The notes under the pieces were generated by a model, which saw only the letters and a program-made list of their open reading frames with translations, did not search any database and was not told where the DNA came from. From assembly GCF_017356015.1 (NCBI RefSeq), contig NZ_JAFIQV010000023.1, forward strand, positions 46,823 to 110,822: 64,000 bases of DNA, read 5' to 3'. A program made the translations under genes and the position numbers. The DNA is from Azospirillum sp. SYSU D00513. Lineage in GTDB: Bacteria; Pseudomonadota; Alphaproteobacteria; Azospirillales; Azospirillaceae. This document shows, one piece after another, positions 51,237-60,315 of the stretch (its first letter is position 1; every line of letters begins with the position of its first letter).

Positions 51237-51311
51237 GGGCGCATAGCTCAGCGGGAGAGCACACCCTTCACACGGGTGGGGTCGTAGGTTCAATCCCTAC
51301 TGCGCCCACCA
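51237..51311 (+). tRNA. tRNA-Val(CAC), copy 2, CCA encoded
   Basis: Identical over all 75 bases to the tRNA at 48957, same orientation. Its upstream promoter is different. No T-rich terminator follows, so the transcript may run into the ribbon-helix-helix gene at 51399. Confidence 0.96.
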
Positions 51312-51398
51312 TCCCTTTCCCCCGAATGCCGGGGACGCAGGGATGGACCATTCCACTTTCTTTCCGAACCTTCCCGTCTCCTGGGCACCGGACCCGTG

Positions 51399-51866
51399 AT
51401 GCCGCCGAACGAACGTCCGGAACCGGGTTTCTCCGCATCGACCATCAGGCTGAGCCGCGAGCTGCTGGAGCGGCTCCAGGCGCGGGCCGCCGCCGAGGGC
51501 CGCTCCGCCGAGGAGTGGGCCGAAGCCGCCTTGCGCGCCCTTCTGGCCGATGCAGCTTCGGACACCGCTCCGCAAGAAGAAGCCGACCCTGCACGGCGGG
51601 CGGCCGCCTTGCGGCGCAGCGGGCATTCCTTCAACGAGATCGCGAAGCTGGCCGGGCTGCCCTACGCGCATGTGCGGGATGAGTGCTCCGGCGTGGCGGT
51701 GGACGCGCGGGCGACCATCGCGCGTCTGTGGGGCGAGGGCATGGAGGCTGCGCAGATCGCCGACGCTCTGGCGGCGCTGCGCGTCGCCCACGATCCCGCC
51801 GACATCGCCAGGCAGGCGGACCGCAATCCGCACCGCACCGTCGGGCTGGACGTCTATCGCTCCTGA
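51399..51866 (+). CDS. Putative DNA-binding protein with ribbon-helix-helix N-terminus
   Basis: 155 residues. Residues about 12-50 (Ser-Thr-Ile-Arg-Leu-Ser-Arg-Glu-Leu-Leu-Glu-Arg-Leu, then Gly-Arg-Ser-Ala-Glu-Glu-Trp) fit the Arc/CopG/ParD ribbon-helix-helix pattern. After an acidic linker, two helix-turn-helix-like segments follow (His-Ser-Phe-Asn-Glu-Ile-Ala-Lys-Leu-Ala-Gly at about 75 and Glu-Ala-Ala-Gln-Ile-Ala-Asp-Ala at about 112). The combination suggests a DNA-binding regulator. No toxin gene is next to it, so a toxin-antitoxin role is not supported. GTG 51396 is an alternative start. Confidence 0.6.
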   Translation: MPPNERPEPGFSASTIRLSRELLERLQARAAAEGRSAEEWAEAALRALLADAASDTAPQEEADPARRAAALRRSGHSFNEIAKLAGLPYAHVRDECSGVAVDARATIARLWGEGMEAAQIADALAALRVAHDPADIARQADRNPHRTVGLDVYRS

Positions 51867-51895
51867 CGGGCGGTCATCCCTTTCTCCGGATCACC

Positions 51896-52069
51896 CTACC
51901 GGCGCGGCATGCGCGCGATGCCGGCCTTGAGCGCGGCCATCTCCAGCCGGATGGCCTGATATTCCTGCTCGGCCGCCCGGTCGAGGCGGCGGAAGGCGTA
52001 AAGCACCGCCGGAATGGCCATGAGCAGGAGCGCCATGACCAGAGGTTCGAAAAGGCCTTGGAAGAGCAT
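51896..52069 (-). CDS. Small membrane protein with charged tail, 57 aa
   Basis: ATG 52069 has GGAGG nine bases upstream. Residues 6-25 are a hydrophobic helix (Leu-Phe-Glu-Pro-Leu-Val-Met-Ala-Leu-Leu-Leu). The rest is a cytosolic amphipathic helix with regularly spaced Arg/Glu and Leu/Ile, a possible coiled coil. Codon bias fits the genome. The family was not recognised. Confidence 0.68.
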   Translation of the reverse strand: MLFQGLFEPLVMALLLMAIPAVLYAFRRLDRAAEQEYQAIRLEMAALKAGIARMPRR

Positions 52070-52297
52070 GGCTCCATCCCTCCTTCTGAAGTCCAGGAGA
52101 AGTCTGGCGACAGAGAAAGGGCGGCGCCTGTGATGTTTCTGTGATTCGCCTTCCCGGATAGACGATAAATCATAAGACCTGGAGATTAGCCAAAATGGTT
52201 AATGTGGCAGATCCACAACGAATTCCGGCTTTGCTTCGGCGTTAACCAAGTTCCGATTTACGAAAAGCGCGTGTGGAGCAATCATGGCGTCGTCGCC

Positions 52298-52561
52298 ATG
52301 AAGAGCGACGGTCCCCGACGGAATGGTGCTGCGATGCTCAAAGAGGAAGTCTGCGCCCTCGATCAATACATTACGTCCATCCCGAAGGAATTGTGGGCCT
52401 TGGCTCGTGATGCCTGGAAGGAACTGGCCGACAATCCTTTCATTCCGATCCTCGACAAGGATGAAATCGCCCGGCTGATCTGCTCTCCGGGGTTCCAGGG
52501 ATACTTGGAAAGCGAACGACGTCTGCGCCAGGACACGCTGTCCTGCAAGAGCCTTTGCTGA
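52298..52561 (+). CDS. Hypothetical protein, about 87 aa
   Basis: The frame opens at 52202; ATG 52298 or ATG 52333 is a more likely start because the leading part is A+T-rich and lacks codon bias. The core is an amphipathic helical sequence (Glu-Leu-Trp-Ala-Leu-Ala-Arg-Asp-Ala-Trp-Lys-Glu-Leu) and ends with two Cys. Third-position G/C bias is weaker than in neighbours, which may indicate acquired DNA. No domain is recognised. Confidence 0.5.
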   Translation: MKSDGPRRNGAAMLKEEVCALDQYITSIPKELWALARDAWKELADNPFIPILDKDEIARLICSPGFQGYLESERRLRQDTLSCKSLC

Positions 52562-52698
52562 CGGGAACGCGGAACAGGACGCCTGGCCGAGGGGCATAGC
52601 GGCCACCGTCCTGGCCGCATAGCCCGAATGTTTTTCAATCTTCTCCCGGTACGCGTGCGTATTGCTGTTCACGAGGCAATGATGAGCGCCGTCCCAAA

Positions 52699-52965
52699 AT
52701 GCACATTTCCAACGCCCCCGTTGCAGAGCAGTCACACCCGTTCTCGGCGCTCGCGACCACGCGCGGGGAGCGTCCCGTGCTCGCCGCCGTCGGCAAGCGG
52801 CTGACCGAGATGGACACGGACGCCCTGGTGTTCCTGCACCGGATCTCGCGCCGGCAGTTGCTGGAGCATGTCTATGGCGATGAACTCCGGAAGCTGACGG
52901 GCGGGTTGCTGATGATCCGGCTCGAGGTGCGGAGGCGCGGGCTCGACCCGCAAACGCTCCTGTAG
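52699..52965 (+). CDS. Hypothetical helical protein, 88 aa
   Basis: ATG 52699 without a clear ribosome site. The second half is a basic amphipathic helix pair (Phe-Leu-His-Arg-Ile-Ser-Arg-Arg-Gln-Leu-Leu and Leu-Met-Ile-Arg-Leu-Glu-Val-Arg-Arg-Arg), which could contact nucleic acid or a membrane surface. No known family. Confidence 0.5.
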   Translation: MHISNAPVAEQSHPFSALATTRGERPVLAAVGKRLTEMDTDALVFLHRISRRQLLEHVYGDELRKLTGGLLMIRLEVRRRGLDPQTLL

Positions 52966-52992
52966 GCTCCGGCGCACTCCGGCGGCTCACTT

Positions 52993-53625
52993 CTACCCGA
53001 CGCTCCACCAGTCCGGTTCCGCGGCCGGGCTGGCCCAGTCCCGTACCGCTAGGGCGAGGTTGAGGGCAGGGTGGGGAGCCTTGTGGAAAAGGAACCACCG
53101 CCGCCCCTCGATGTCCGCAGTCCAGGCGCCCTCGCCGGGGCCCTCGGCGACCCGGTCCTTGCGGTCGGCGACCTGCGTGATGCCGACGGACGTGGCTTTG
53201 GCCACCGCCTCCCGCAGCGTCCAGATGCGATAGAATTCGTCCGGGCCGGCAGCGGCGCGCGCGCATTCTTCCGGCCCGAAGGCGAAACGCGCGATTCCCG
53301 CGAAGTTGCGGGAGGGCCGGTGCGCCTCCACGTCGATGCCGACCGTCCCCACGGCGCAGACCGCCGCCGCGACCCATCCTCCCGAATGGGACAGCGAGAC
53401 GGAGGGGCCGGGCGTGTCCTTTCCCGTGACCGCGACTGGACGGCCGGACGCCTCCGTCACGATGCGCCACTCCTCGGCCGCCAAGCCCGTGGCCGTGCCC
53501 AGCATGCCGCGCAGCAGGGCACGTCCCACACGGCTGCGGCGCTGCGCTCCCTCGACCGCCGCACCCCAGCGGCGCAGGGCGGTCTCGGCCTCGGGGCTGT
53601 CTTCTTCCAGCAGAATTGCGAGCAT
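52993..53625 (-). CDS. 4'-phosphopantetheinyl transferase, Sfp type
   Basis: 210 residues from ATG 53625. The pseudo-dimeric Sfp fold is shown by GRALLRGML near the N-terminus, VSLSHSGGW, the metal-binding VGIDVE, and FYRIWTLREAVAKATS with its Glu and Lys. The enzyme moves the phosphopantetheine arm of CoA onto carrier proteins of polyketide, nonribosomal-peptide or fatty-acid systems. No such synthase is in the window. The start has a weak ribosome site. Confidence 0.9.
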   Translation of the reverse strand: MLAILLEEDSPEAETALRRWGAAVEGAQRRSRVGRALLRGMLGTATGLAAEEWRIVTEASGRPVAVTGKDTPGPSVSLSHSGGWVAAAVCAVGTVGIDVEAHRPSRNFAGIARFAFGPEECARAAAGPDEFYRIWTLREAVAKATSVGITQVADRKDRVAEGPGEGAWTADIEGRRWFLFHKAPHPALNLALAVRDWASPAAEPDWWSVG

Positions 53626-53731
53626 CGGCGGGTCCGGAACATGCGGCGGGCGCGCGACTATAGGCCGCCCGGCCGCGATTGACACGCCCGCGCCCGCCCG
53701 CCGACTATAGCCGCGGACCGGGGGGCATGGC

Positions 53732-54061
53732 ATGGGCATGGCGTTGGTGGTGTATGCGGGCGCGGCCCTGGCGGAGATCGCCGGATGTTTTTCCTTCTGG
53801 GCCTGGCTGCGGCTCGACCGGTCGCCGCTCTGGATCGTGCCGGGAATCCTGTGCCTACTCGCCTTCGCCTGGGCGCTCACGCGCATCGACACCGATTTCG
53901 CCGGGCGCGCCTACGCGGCCTATGGCGGGGTCTACATCGCGGCGTCGCTGGCCTGGGCCTGGGCGGTGGAGGGAAACCCGCCGGACCGTTGGGACCTGAT
54001 CGGCGCCGCCGTCTGCCTGACCGGGGCCGGCATCATCCTGCTCGGTCCGCGCGCCGGCTGA
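53732..54061 (+). CDS. ynfA: YnfA-family small membrane protein (UPF0060)
   Basis: 109 residues with four transmembrane helices and the family pattern Ala-Glu-Ile-Ala-Gly-Cys-Phe in helix 1 and [18 protein letters not shown] in the middle. It resembles SMR exporters in size; transport of a substrate is inferred. GGGGGGC precedes the ATG at 53732. Confidence 0.93.
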   Translation: MGMALVVYAGAALAEIAGCFSFWAWLRLDRSPLWIVPGILCLLAFAWALTRIDTDFAGRAYAAYGGVYIAASLAWAWAVEGNPPDRWDLIGAAVCLTGAGIILLGPRAG

Positions 54062-54195
54062 TCGTTCTTCCGTAGGCGTCTCCACCTGCCGGAAATGATC
54101 GGTCGAAAAGAAAGCCCCGCTGGACAGGAACAATCGTTCCGGAGTATTCCCACGCGAAATTCGACGCCCCAGCCCCCTGTCGTGGAGATGCCGCC

Positions 54196-55086
54196 GTGCC
54201 GACCCTGGCCCCCGCCGCAAGAACCGAAGGGAACGCGCAGCTGCCCGTCGCGCGCACGGTGGCGGACCTGCGCGCTCGGGTTGCCGCTTGGCGCCGGGAG
54301 GGGCAGACGGTTGCCCTGGTGCCGACCATGGGCGCCCTGCACGAGGGGCACCTGACGCTGGTCCGGCAGGCGAAGGAGCGGGCCGGCCGCGTGGTCGCCA
54401 GCCTTTTCGTGAACCCGACCCAGTTCGCTCCGCACGAGGATTTCGACCGCTACCCGCGCGACGAGGCCGGCGATGCGGCGAAGCTCGCTTCGGCCGGCTG
54501 CGACCTGCTCTACGCCCCGTCCGTCGGGGAAATGTACCCGGAGGGGTTCGCGACCTCCATCGCCGTCGGCGGCCCGTCGGAGGGGCTGTGCGGCGCCTTC
54601 CGCCCGCACATGTTCGGCGGCGTCGCCGTGGTCGTGACCAAGCTCTTCCTGCAGGCGCTTCCGGATGTCGCCCTGTTCGGGGAGAAGGACTACCAGCAGC
54701 TCATGGTGATCCGGCGCTTCACCCGCGACCTCGACATTCCGGTGCAGGTCGTCGGTGTGCCGACGGTGCGGGAGCCGGACGGACTCGCCCTGTCCTCGCG
54801 CAACGCCTACCTCACGGCCGATGAGCGCGCCCGCGCGCCCGAATTGAACCGGGCGCTGGCCGAGGCCGCCGCCGCCCTGACGGCGGGCGCCGAAGCCGCC
54901 GAGGTGATCGAGCGCGCCCAGGCGCGCATCGCCGCCGCGGGCTTCGGCAACATCGACTATGTGGAGCTGCGCGACGCGGAAAGCCTGGAGCCGGTCGCGC
55001 GGGTGGAGCGTCCGGCGCGGCTGTTGGCCGCCGCCTGGCTCGGCAAGGCGCGGCTCATCGACAACCTGCCGGTCGCGGCGGGCTGA
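54196..55086 (+). CDS. panC: Pantothenate synthetase
   Basis: 296 residues from GTG 54196, eight bases after GGAG. It joins pantoate and beta-alanine using ATP. The nucleotidyltransferase motif MGALHEGH, FVNPTQF, FGEKDYQQL and the LSSRNAYL loop are all present. No panB or panD is adjacent. Length is typical. Confidence 0.96.
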   Translation: MPTLAPAARTEGNAQLPVARTVADLRARVAAWRREGQTVALVPTMGALHEGHLTLVRQAKERAGRVVASLFVNPTQFAPHEDFDRYPRDEAGDAAKLASAGCDLLYAPSVGEMYPEGFATSIAVGGPSEGLCGAFRPHMFGGVAVVVTKLFLQALPDVALFGEKDYQQLMVIRRFTRDLDIPVQVVGVPTVREPDGLALSSRNAYLTADERARAPELNRALAEAAAALTAGAEAAEVIERAQARIAAAGFGNIDYVELRDAESLEPVARVERPARLLAAAWLGKARLIDNLPVAAG

Positions 55087-55189
55087 GCGGATGGCAGGCG
55101 ACGCCTGCGCCGTGGTTTGACGGCATCTGCCGTCGGGCCTAAGTTTCGTGGGAACTTCCCAGGGTCCGTCCGGACCGGAAAGGCGCGAC

Positions 55190-55642
55190 GTGAAGTTCTT
55201 TCCGCGGAACGAGGACGGCGAGCCCGCGTCGCTTCTCCCGGTCTTCGTCGTGGCGGGGCTGCTCGGGCTGACGGTGCTGGGCAGCCTCGGCGCCTGGGTG
55301 ATGTCCGGGGCGCAGCCCGACGTCGAAGCGCGCATGGGGCCGAAGAAGACCTACGCGCGGCTTCCGGAAATGTCCTTCACGCTGGGCGGCGGGGCCGGCC
55401 GCAATGTCGACATCCAGGTCCTGCTGGAGGTCGATCCCGGCGTCGGCGGGGCCGACGTCGATCCTTATGCCCCGCGCATCGCGGACCGCTTGGCCGACCA
55501 CCTCCGCGACGTCGATCCGGCGCAGCTCTCCGGTGCCGGGGGCGCCAGGCTGATGAAGGACAGCGTCGCCGCCGCGGTCGGCCGGGAGCTGCGCGGCGTC
55601 CGGGTGCGCAACGTGCTGCTCGACCGCATGGTGGTGCGTTAG
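55190..55642 (+). CDS. FliL-like single-pass membrane protein (paralogue A)
   Basis: 150 residues; GTG 55190 is chosen because GGAAAGG lies six bases upstream (GTG 55148 would add 14 poorly supported residues). A transmembrane helix at about 14-38 is followed by a periplasmic domain. Its Tyr-Ala-Arg-Leu-Pro-Glu-Met-Ser-Phe-Thr-Leu strand, PRIADRLADHL helix and end Leu-Leu-Asp-Arg-Met-Val-Val-Arg follow the FliL layout. FliL supports stator function at the flagellar motor, but no flagellar genes adjoin. Closely paralogous to 61785-62285. It overlaps the converging peptidase gene by 4 bases. Confidence 0.7.
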   Translation: MKFFPRNEDGEPASLLPVFVVAGLLGLTVLGSLGAWVMSGAQPDVEARMGPKKTYARLPEMSFTLGGGAGRNVDIQVLLEVDPGVGGADVDPYAPRIADRLADHLRDVDPAQLSGAGGARLMKDSVAAAVGRELRGVRVRNVLLDRMVVR

Positions 55643-56712
55643 CCGAGGCGCGGGGTGAAGTCCGTGTCCGGCGTGATCCGCCGGCAGAAGGCGGCCATCA
55701 GCCGCGCGCAGTTTTCCACATCCGTCAGGCTCACCAACTCGCAGGGCGTGTGCATGTAGCGCAGGGGAATCCCGAGAAGCCCCGTCGCCATCCCCGGCCC
55801 GTTGATCTGCATCGCGTTGGCGTCGGTCGGGGTGGCCCCCGGCGCGACGCGGAGCTGGAAGGGAATGCCCTCCTCGCTTGCGGCCCTGCGGACCAGGTCG
55901 AACACCACCGGGTTGGTGTTGGCGCCGCGCGAGACGCTGGGCCCTTTCCCGAGGTCGAGCTGGCCATATTGGGCCTTGCTGACGCCGGGATAGTCGATGG
56001 CGTGGTCCACGTCGACCGCCAGCCCGGCCTGCGCGCCGATGGCCTGCGCCGCCGTCCGGGCGCCGCGCGACCCGATCTCCTCCTGGACGGTCCCGACGGC
56101 GTACACACCCACACCCTCGTGCAGGCCGCCCTCCTCCTTCAGCAGGCGCAGGGTTTCGGCGACGATGAACAGGCCCAGCTTGTTGTCGAAGGCGCGCGCG
56201 GCGGCGCGGTCGCCCAGCAGCGGTTGGAACTCGTGCTGGTAGGTGACGACGTCGCCGACCTGCACCGCCTCTTCCGCCTCGGCGCGCGAGGAGGCGCCGA
56301 TGTCGATCCAGAGGTCGCGGAGTTCCGGCTTCTTCTTGCCCTCTTCCCCGCCGAGCAGATGGATGGCCTTGCGGCCGATGGCGCCCGCGACACGGCGGCG
56401 GCCATGCACCCAGACCATCTGGCCGACCGGAATGATGCTGTCATGCCCGCCGATGGCGCTGAAATAGAGCAGCCCTTCGTCGCTGATGTGATGGACGATG
56501 AAGCCGATCTCGTCCATGTGTCCGGCCAGCATGATCTTCATGGTGGCACCCGTGTTCACCGCCGCCGTCACGTTGCCGTGCACGTCGGTGGTGATGCGGT
56601 CGGCGTAAGCTTCGGCGTAGTCCCGGTAGAGCTGCGCCACGTGCTGTTCGAAGCCGCTGGGGGATGGGGCGCTGATGAGCCGCTTCAGGAATTCGAGCGA
56701 TTGTTCGCGCAT
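55639..56712 (-). CDS. M42-family aminopeptidase
   Basis: 357 residues. A co-catalytic metallopeptidase of the FrvX/TET type, which trims peptides inside dodecameric shells. Metal ligands are visible in AGHMDEIGFIVHHI (His, Asp), the VQEEIGSRGA block (Glu-Glu) and the final HTPCELVSLTDVE (His). A PDZ-like insert lies at about 70-170. It is cytosolic. The natural substrate is broad. Confidence 0.92.
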   Translation of the reverse strand: MREQSLEFLKRLISAPSPSGFEQHVAQLYRDYAEAYADRITTDVHGNVTAAVNTGATMKIMLAGHMDEIGFIVHHISDEGLLYFSAIGGHDSIIPVGQMVWVHGRRRVAGAIGRKAIHLLGGEEGKKKPELRDLWIDIGASSRAEAEEAVQVGDVVTYQHEFQPLLGDRAAARAFDNKLGLFIVAETLRLLKEEGGLHEGVGVYAVGTVQEEIGSRGARTAAQAIGAQAGLAVDVDHAIDYPGVSKAQYGQLDLGKGPSVSRGANTNPVVFDLVRRAASEEGIPFQLRVAPGATPTDANAMQINGPGMATGLLGIPLRYMHTPCELVSLTDVENCARLMAAFCRRITPDTDFTPRLG

Positions 56713-56854
56713 CGGGCAGGGGACTCCTGGCGGGTGGGGCTGTGCTGCGCAGGTAACTCCCTATGGTCCGATACGTTCCCTTCGATGCCGGGGCTATGCG
56801 CCTGGACAAAAGGCATATACAAATTAGCTAAGTTTTTATCCACCGGAGAGGATC

Positions 56855-57163
56855 ATGACTTTCGACGCGTTCGCCGAGCAGTCCGCGCACAGCTTCATCG
56901 CGGAAATCGACGAGGTCGCGGCCCATCGGGGCCTGCGGTTCGAGGAGGCGGTCGAGGCCGTCTACGACATGCTGGAACAGCCCTGGGGCCACGCCGCCAT
57001 GCGCCAGATGGTCTGGGACAACCTGCGCGACGCCGAAACGGCGGAGCAGGAGGAGCGGGCGGCCAAGCTCCGCGCCTTGTACAAGGATGTCTGCCGCCGC
57101 TACACCGGCCACCATGACCGGCGCGCCGAATCCGGCCGGGACACCGCACCCGTCTGGCACTGA
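56855..57163 (+). CDS. Hypothetical helical protein, 102 aa
   Basis: ATG 56855 behind GGAGAGG. A soluble, acidic, mostly helical protein with Trp-Gly-His, Trp-Asp-Asn-Leu-Arg-Asp and a basic tail ending Pro-Val-Trp-His. The upstream 40 bases are A+T-rich and may hold its promoter. No family is recognised. Confidence 0.65.
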   Translation: MTFDAFAEQSAHSFIAEIDEVAAHRGLRFEEAVEAVYDMLEQPWGHAAMRQMVWDNLRDAETAEQEERAAKLRALYKDVCRRYTGHHDRRAESGRDTAPVWH

Positions 57164-57264
57164 CGCCATCGGCCACTCCACTCATGAAAATCCCCTTTCA
57201 CGCCGGGCGGAAGAGGGGATGAGGAGAAGCGCCGGACCGGGGCCGCGGGTGCGGCCGCCGGGCT

Positions 57265-58650
57265 TTACTCCGCGGCGGCGCGGCGGGTGACGTCGCGCTG
57301 GCCGCGCGTCTTCTTCAGCTCGTCGGAGAGCAGGAAGGCTAGCTCCAGCGACTGGCTGGCGTTCAGGCGCGGGTCGCAGGCGGTGTGGTAGCGCAGCGCC
57401 AGGGCGTGATCGGTGATCGCCTGGGCGCCGCCGGTGCATTCCGTGACGTCCTGGCCGGTCAGCTCGAAATGGATGCCGCCGGCGTGGGTGCCCTCGGCCT
57501 GGTGCACGGCGAAGAAGCCCTTGCACTCGCTCAGCACGCGTTCCACCGGGCGGGTCTTGTAGCCGTTCGACGCCTTGATGGTGTTGCCGTGCATCGGATC
57601 GCAGGACCAGACGACCGTCCGGCCCTCGCGCTGGACCTTGCGGACCAGGGCCGGCAGCTTGTCCAGCACCTTGTCCGAGCCCATGCGGACGATCAGCGTC
57701 AGGCGACCGGCCTCGTTCGCCGGGTTCAGCAGGTCGATCAGCCGGATCAGCTCGTCCGGGTCGAGCGACGGGCCGCACTTCAGGCCGATCGGGTTCTTCA
57801 CGCCGCGCAGGAACTCGATGTGCGCGCCGTCCGGCTGGCGGGTGCGGTCGCCGACCCACAGCATGTGGGCGGACACGTCGTACCAGTCGCCGCTGGTGCT
57901 GTCGACGCGGGTCAGCGCCTGCTCGAAGGGCAGGAGCAGCGCCTCGTGGCTGGTGAAGAAGTCGGTCTCGCGAATCTGCGGGGTGGTCTCGGCCGTGATG
58001 CCGCAGGCCTCCATGAAGGCCAGCGTCTCGTCCAGCCGGTCGGCCAGCTCCTGGAAATGCTCGCCGGCCGGCGAGCGCTCGACGAAGTCGAGCGTCCACT
58101 GGTGGACCTTGTGCAGGTCGGCGTAGCCGCCCTGGGCGAAGGCGCGCAGCAGGTTCAGGGTCGAGGCGGCCTGGGTGTAGGCCTGCATCATGCGTTCCGG
58201 GTCGGGAACGCGCGCACCCTCGGTGAAGTCGAAGCCGTTGATGATGTCACCGCGGTAGGAGGGCAGCTCCACCCCGTCGATCATCTCCATGTCGGCCGAG
58301 CGCGGCTTGGCGAATTGGCCGGCCATGCGGCCGACCTTGATCACCGGGATGCCGGCGCCGAAGGTCAGCACGACGGCCATCTGCAGCAGCACGCGGAAGG
58401 TGTCGCGGATGTTGTTCGGGTGGAACTCCGCGAAGCTCTCGGCGCAGTCGCCGCCCTGCAGGAGGAAGGCCTTGCCGGCGGCGGCATCGGCGAGCTTGCT
58501 CTTCAGGCGGCGGGCCTCTCCCGCGAAGACGAGCGGCGGAAAGGAGGCCAGGCGCTGCTCGACGGCTTTGACCTTCGCCGCGTCCGGATAGGACGGCAGC
58601 TGCTTCGCCGGCTTAGACCGCCAGCTGTCGGGTGCCCAACGCTCGACCAT
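57265..58650 (-). CDS. Class II 3-deoxy-D-arabino-heptulosonate 7-phosphate synthase
   Basis: 461 residues from ATG 58650. First step of the shikimate pathway, joining PEP and erythrose-4-phosphate. The plant/Mycobacterium-like class II type is shown by [26 protein letters not shown] with its metal Cys, [12 protein letters not shown], the KCGPSL block, [10 protein letters not shown] and [12 protein letters not shown]. Class II is the normal form in many alphaproteobacteria. It stands alone. Confidence 0.95.
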   Translation of the reverse strand: MVERWAPDSWRSKPAKQLPSYPDAAKVKAVEQRLASFPPLVFAGEARRLKSKLADAAAGKAFLLQGGDCAESFAEFHPNNIRDTFRVLLQMAVVLTFGAGIPVIKVGRMAGQFAKPRSADMEMIDGVELPSYRGDIINGFDFTEGARVPDPERMMQAYTQAASTLNLLRAFAQGGYADLHKVHQWTLDFVERSPAGEHFQELADRLDETLAFMEACGITAETTPQIRETDFFTSHEALLLPFEQALTRVDSTSGDWYDVSAHMLWVGDRTRQPDGAHIEFLRGVKNPIGLKCGPSLDPDELIRLIDLLNPANEAGRLTLIVRMGSDKVLDKLPALVRKVQREGRTVVWSCDPMHGNTIKASNGYKTRPVERVLSECKGFFAVHQAEGTHAGGIHFELTGQDVTECTGGAQAITDHALALRYHTACDPRLNASQSLELAFLLSDELKKTRGQRDVTRRAAAE

Positions 58651-58850
58651 GACGCCTGCTCTTCCTTGCCAAGAGAAATCCAAGAAAAATCTGCCCTTCG
58701 GCCGATGACCAGCCGAATGGATCAACCCTATAGCGCGCGACCGGCAACTTTTCCATCTTTTTGGGTTCGCCGGCGCACAGGAACTTGCGGCGCCGCGTCC
58801 GAAAAAGCGCTCTGGCCCGGGACGGACGGCGGGCTTATACAAAGGTGCAG

Positions 58851-60236
58851 ATGTTCGATTCGATGGGCGGGTGTCCGGTGAAGCTGTCGTCCTGGGGCTC
58901 CGCCCTTGCCGTGTACCGCGATCGCCGCGTTCTGGCGATGCTCTTTCTGGGCTTTTCGGAAGGGCTGCCGCTGGCGCTCACCGGATCGACCCTGTCCTAT
59001 TGGCTGAGCGAGAACGGCGTCAGCCGGCAGGCGGTCGGACTTTTCGCGCTGGTGACGCTTCCCTACGCCTTCAAGTTCGTCTGGGCGCCGCTGATCGACC
59101 GGCTGCGGCTGCCGCTGATGACGCGGCTGTTCGGGCGGCGGCGCGGCTGGGCGCTGACGACGCAGGCCGGGCTGGTGCTGGCCCTGCTGGGGCTGGGCAG
59201 CACCAACCCGGCCGACGATCTCTGGTGGACGGCCTTCTTCGCGGTCGTGGTCGCCTTCTGCTCGGCCAGCCAGGACATCGTGGTGGACGCCTTCCGGGTG
59301 GAGACCCTGTCCGCCGAGCAGCAGGGCGCGGGCGCCGGCGCGCTGGTGCTGGGCTACCGCTTCGGCATGCTGGCGGCCGGTGCCGGCGCGCTCTTCGCGG
59401 CGGAGGCCTTCGGCTGGCAGACGGCCTACACGCTCATGGCGGCGCTGGTCTCGGTCGGCATGGTGACCATCCTGCTGAACCGGGAGCCGGCGGTGCCCGT
59501 CTCCGCCGACGTCGCGGCGCGCGAGCGCCACGTCGCGGAGTGGCTGGCCGCGCGCCCGCACCTGCGCGGACGGCGGGCGGAGCTGATGACCTGGCTCTTC
59601 GGTGCGGTGGTGGCGCCCTTCGCGCAGTTCATGACCCGGCGCAGCTGGGCGCTGATCCTGCTGTTCATCGCCACTTACAAGCTGGGGGAGGTGATGGCCG
59701 GGGTGATGACCAGCCCATTCTACGTCGATCTCGGCTTCGAGAAGAGCGAGGTCGCGGCGGTGTCGAAGATCTTCGGGCTGTGGGCGACCATCGTCGGCGG
59801 CCTGATCGGCGGCCTTCTGGTCGGCCGTTTCGGTGTCAACCGCGCCCTGCTGTTCGGCGGCCTGGCGCAGGTGGTGTCGAACCTCGGCTACGTGATGCTG
59901 GCGCTGGCCGGCCATGACGTGACGATGCTGGCGACGGCGGTGGCGGTCGAGAATGTCTGCGGCGGCATCGCGACCTCCGCCTTCGTCGCCTATCTCTCGG
60001 GCCTCTGCAACGTCGCCTACACGGCCACGCAATACGCCCTGCTGACCAGCTTCACCAAGCTCGGCGGCGACCTGTTCGGGGCGACCAGCGGCTTCCTCGC
60101 CGCCCGCATGGACTGGTCCAGCTATTTCCTGCTGACGACCGCCGCCGGCCTGCCGGCCCTGGCGCTGCTGCTCTGGCTCCAGGGGCGGGAACGGTCCGAG
60201 CCAGCGGTGCCGGCGGCGGCGGCGGAGAGTGCCTGA
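58851..60236 (+). CDS. AmpG-like MFS transporter
   Basis: 461 residues with about 12-14 hydrophobic segments. The start [22 protein letters not shown] and [11 protein letters not shown] are AmpG-type signatures. AmpG imports anhydromuropeptides released during wall turnover and feeds recycling and beta-lactamase induction. No ampD or ampR lies nearby, and other substrates are possible. ATG 58851 follows an AAAGGTG site. Confidence 0.88.
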   Translation: MFDSMGGCPVKLSSWGSALAVYRDRRVLAMLFLGFSEGLPLALTGSTLSYWLSENGVSRQAVGLFALVTLPYAFKFVWAPLIDRLRLPLMTRLFGRRRGWALTTQAGLVLALLGLGSTNPADDLWWTAFFAVVVAFCSASQDIVVDAFRVETLSAEQQGAGAGALVLGYRFGMLAAGAGALFAAEAFGWQTAYTLMAALVSVGMVTILLNREPAVPVSADVAARERHVAEWLAARPHLRGRRAELMTWLFGAVVAPFAQFMTRRSWALILLFIATYKLGEVMAGVMTSPFYVDLGFEKSEVAAVSKIFGLWATIVGGLIGGLLVGRFGVNRALLFGGLAQVVSNLGYVMLALAGHDVTMLATAVAVENVCGGIATSAFVAYLSGLCNVAYTATQYALLTSFTKLGGDLFGATSGFLAARMDWSSYFLLTTAAGLPALALLLWLQGRERSEPAVPAAAAESA

Positions 60237-60270
60237 ACAGGGCAGGGGCGTAAGGCGGCCAGGACCCTAA

Positions 60271-60307
60271 GCGGCCCGGTGCGCGCAGAGGGCGCGCACC
60301 GGGCCGC
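60271..60307. terminator. Hairpin between AmpG and glutathione reductase genes
   Basis: A perfect 16-bp G+C-rich stem (60271-60286 with 60292-60307) and 5-base loop between converging genes. No T tract, so Rho or the strong stem itself would be needed. Confidence 0.65.
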
Positions 60308-60315
60308 TGCGGCCG

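Noticed and set aside
51399..52069. Toxin-antitoxin pair (RHH gene plus neighbouring small gene)
   Set aside because: The neighbour is on the opposite strand and is a membrane protein, with no RelE/VapC-like features.
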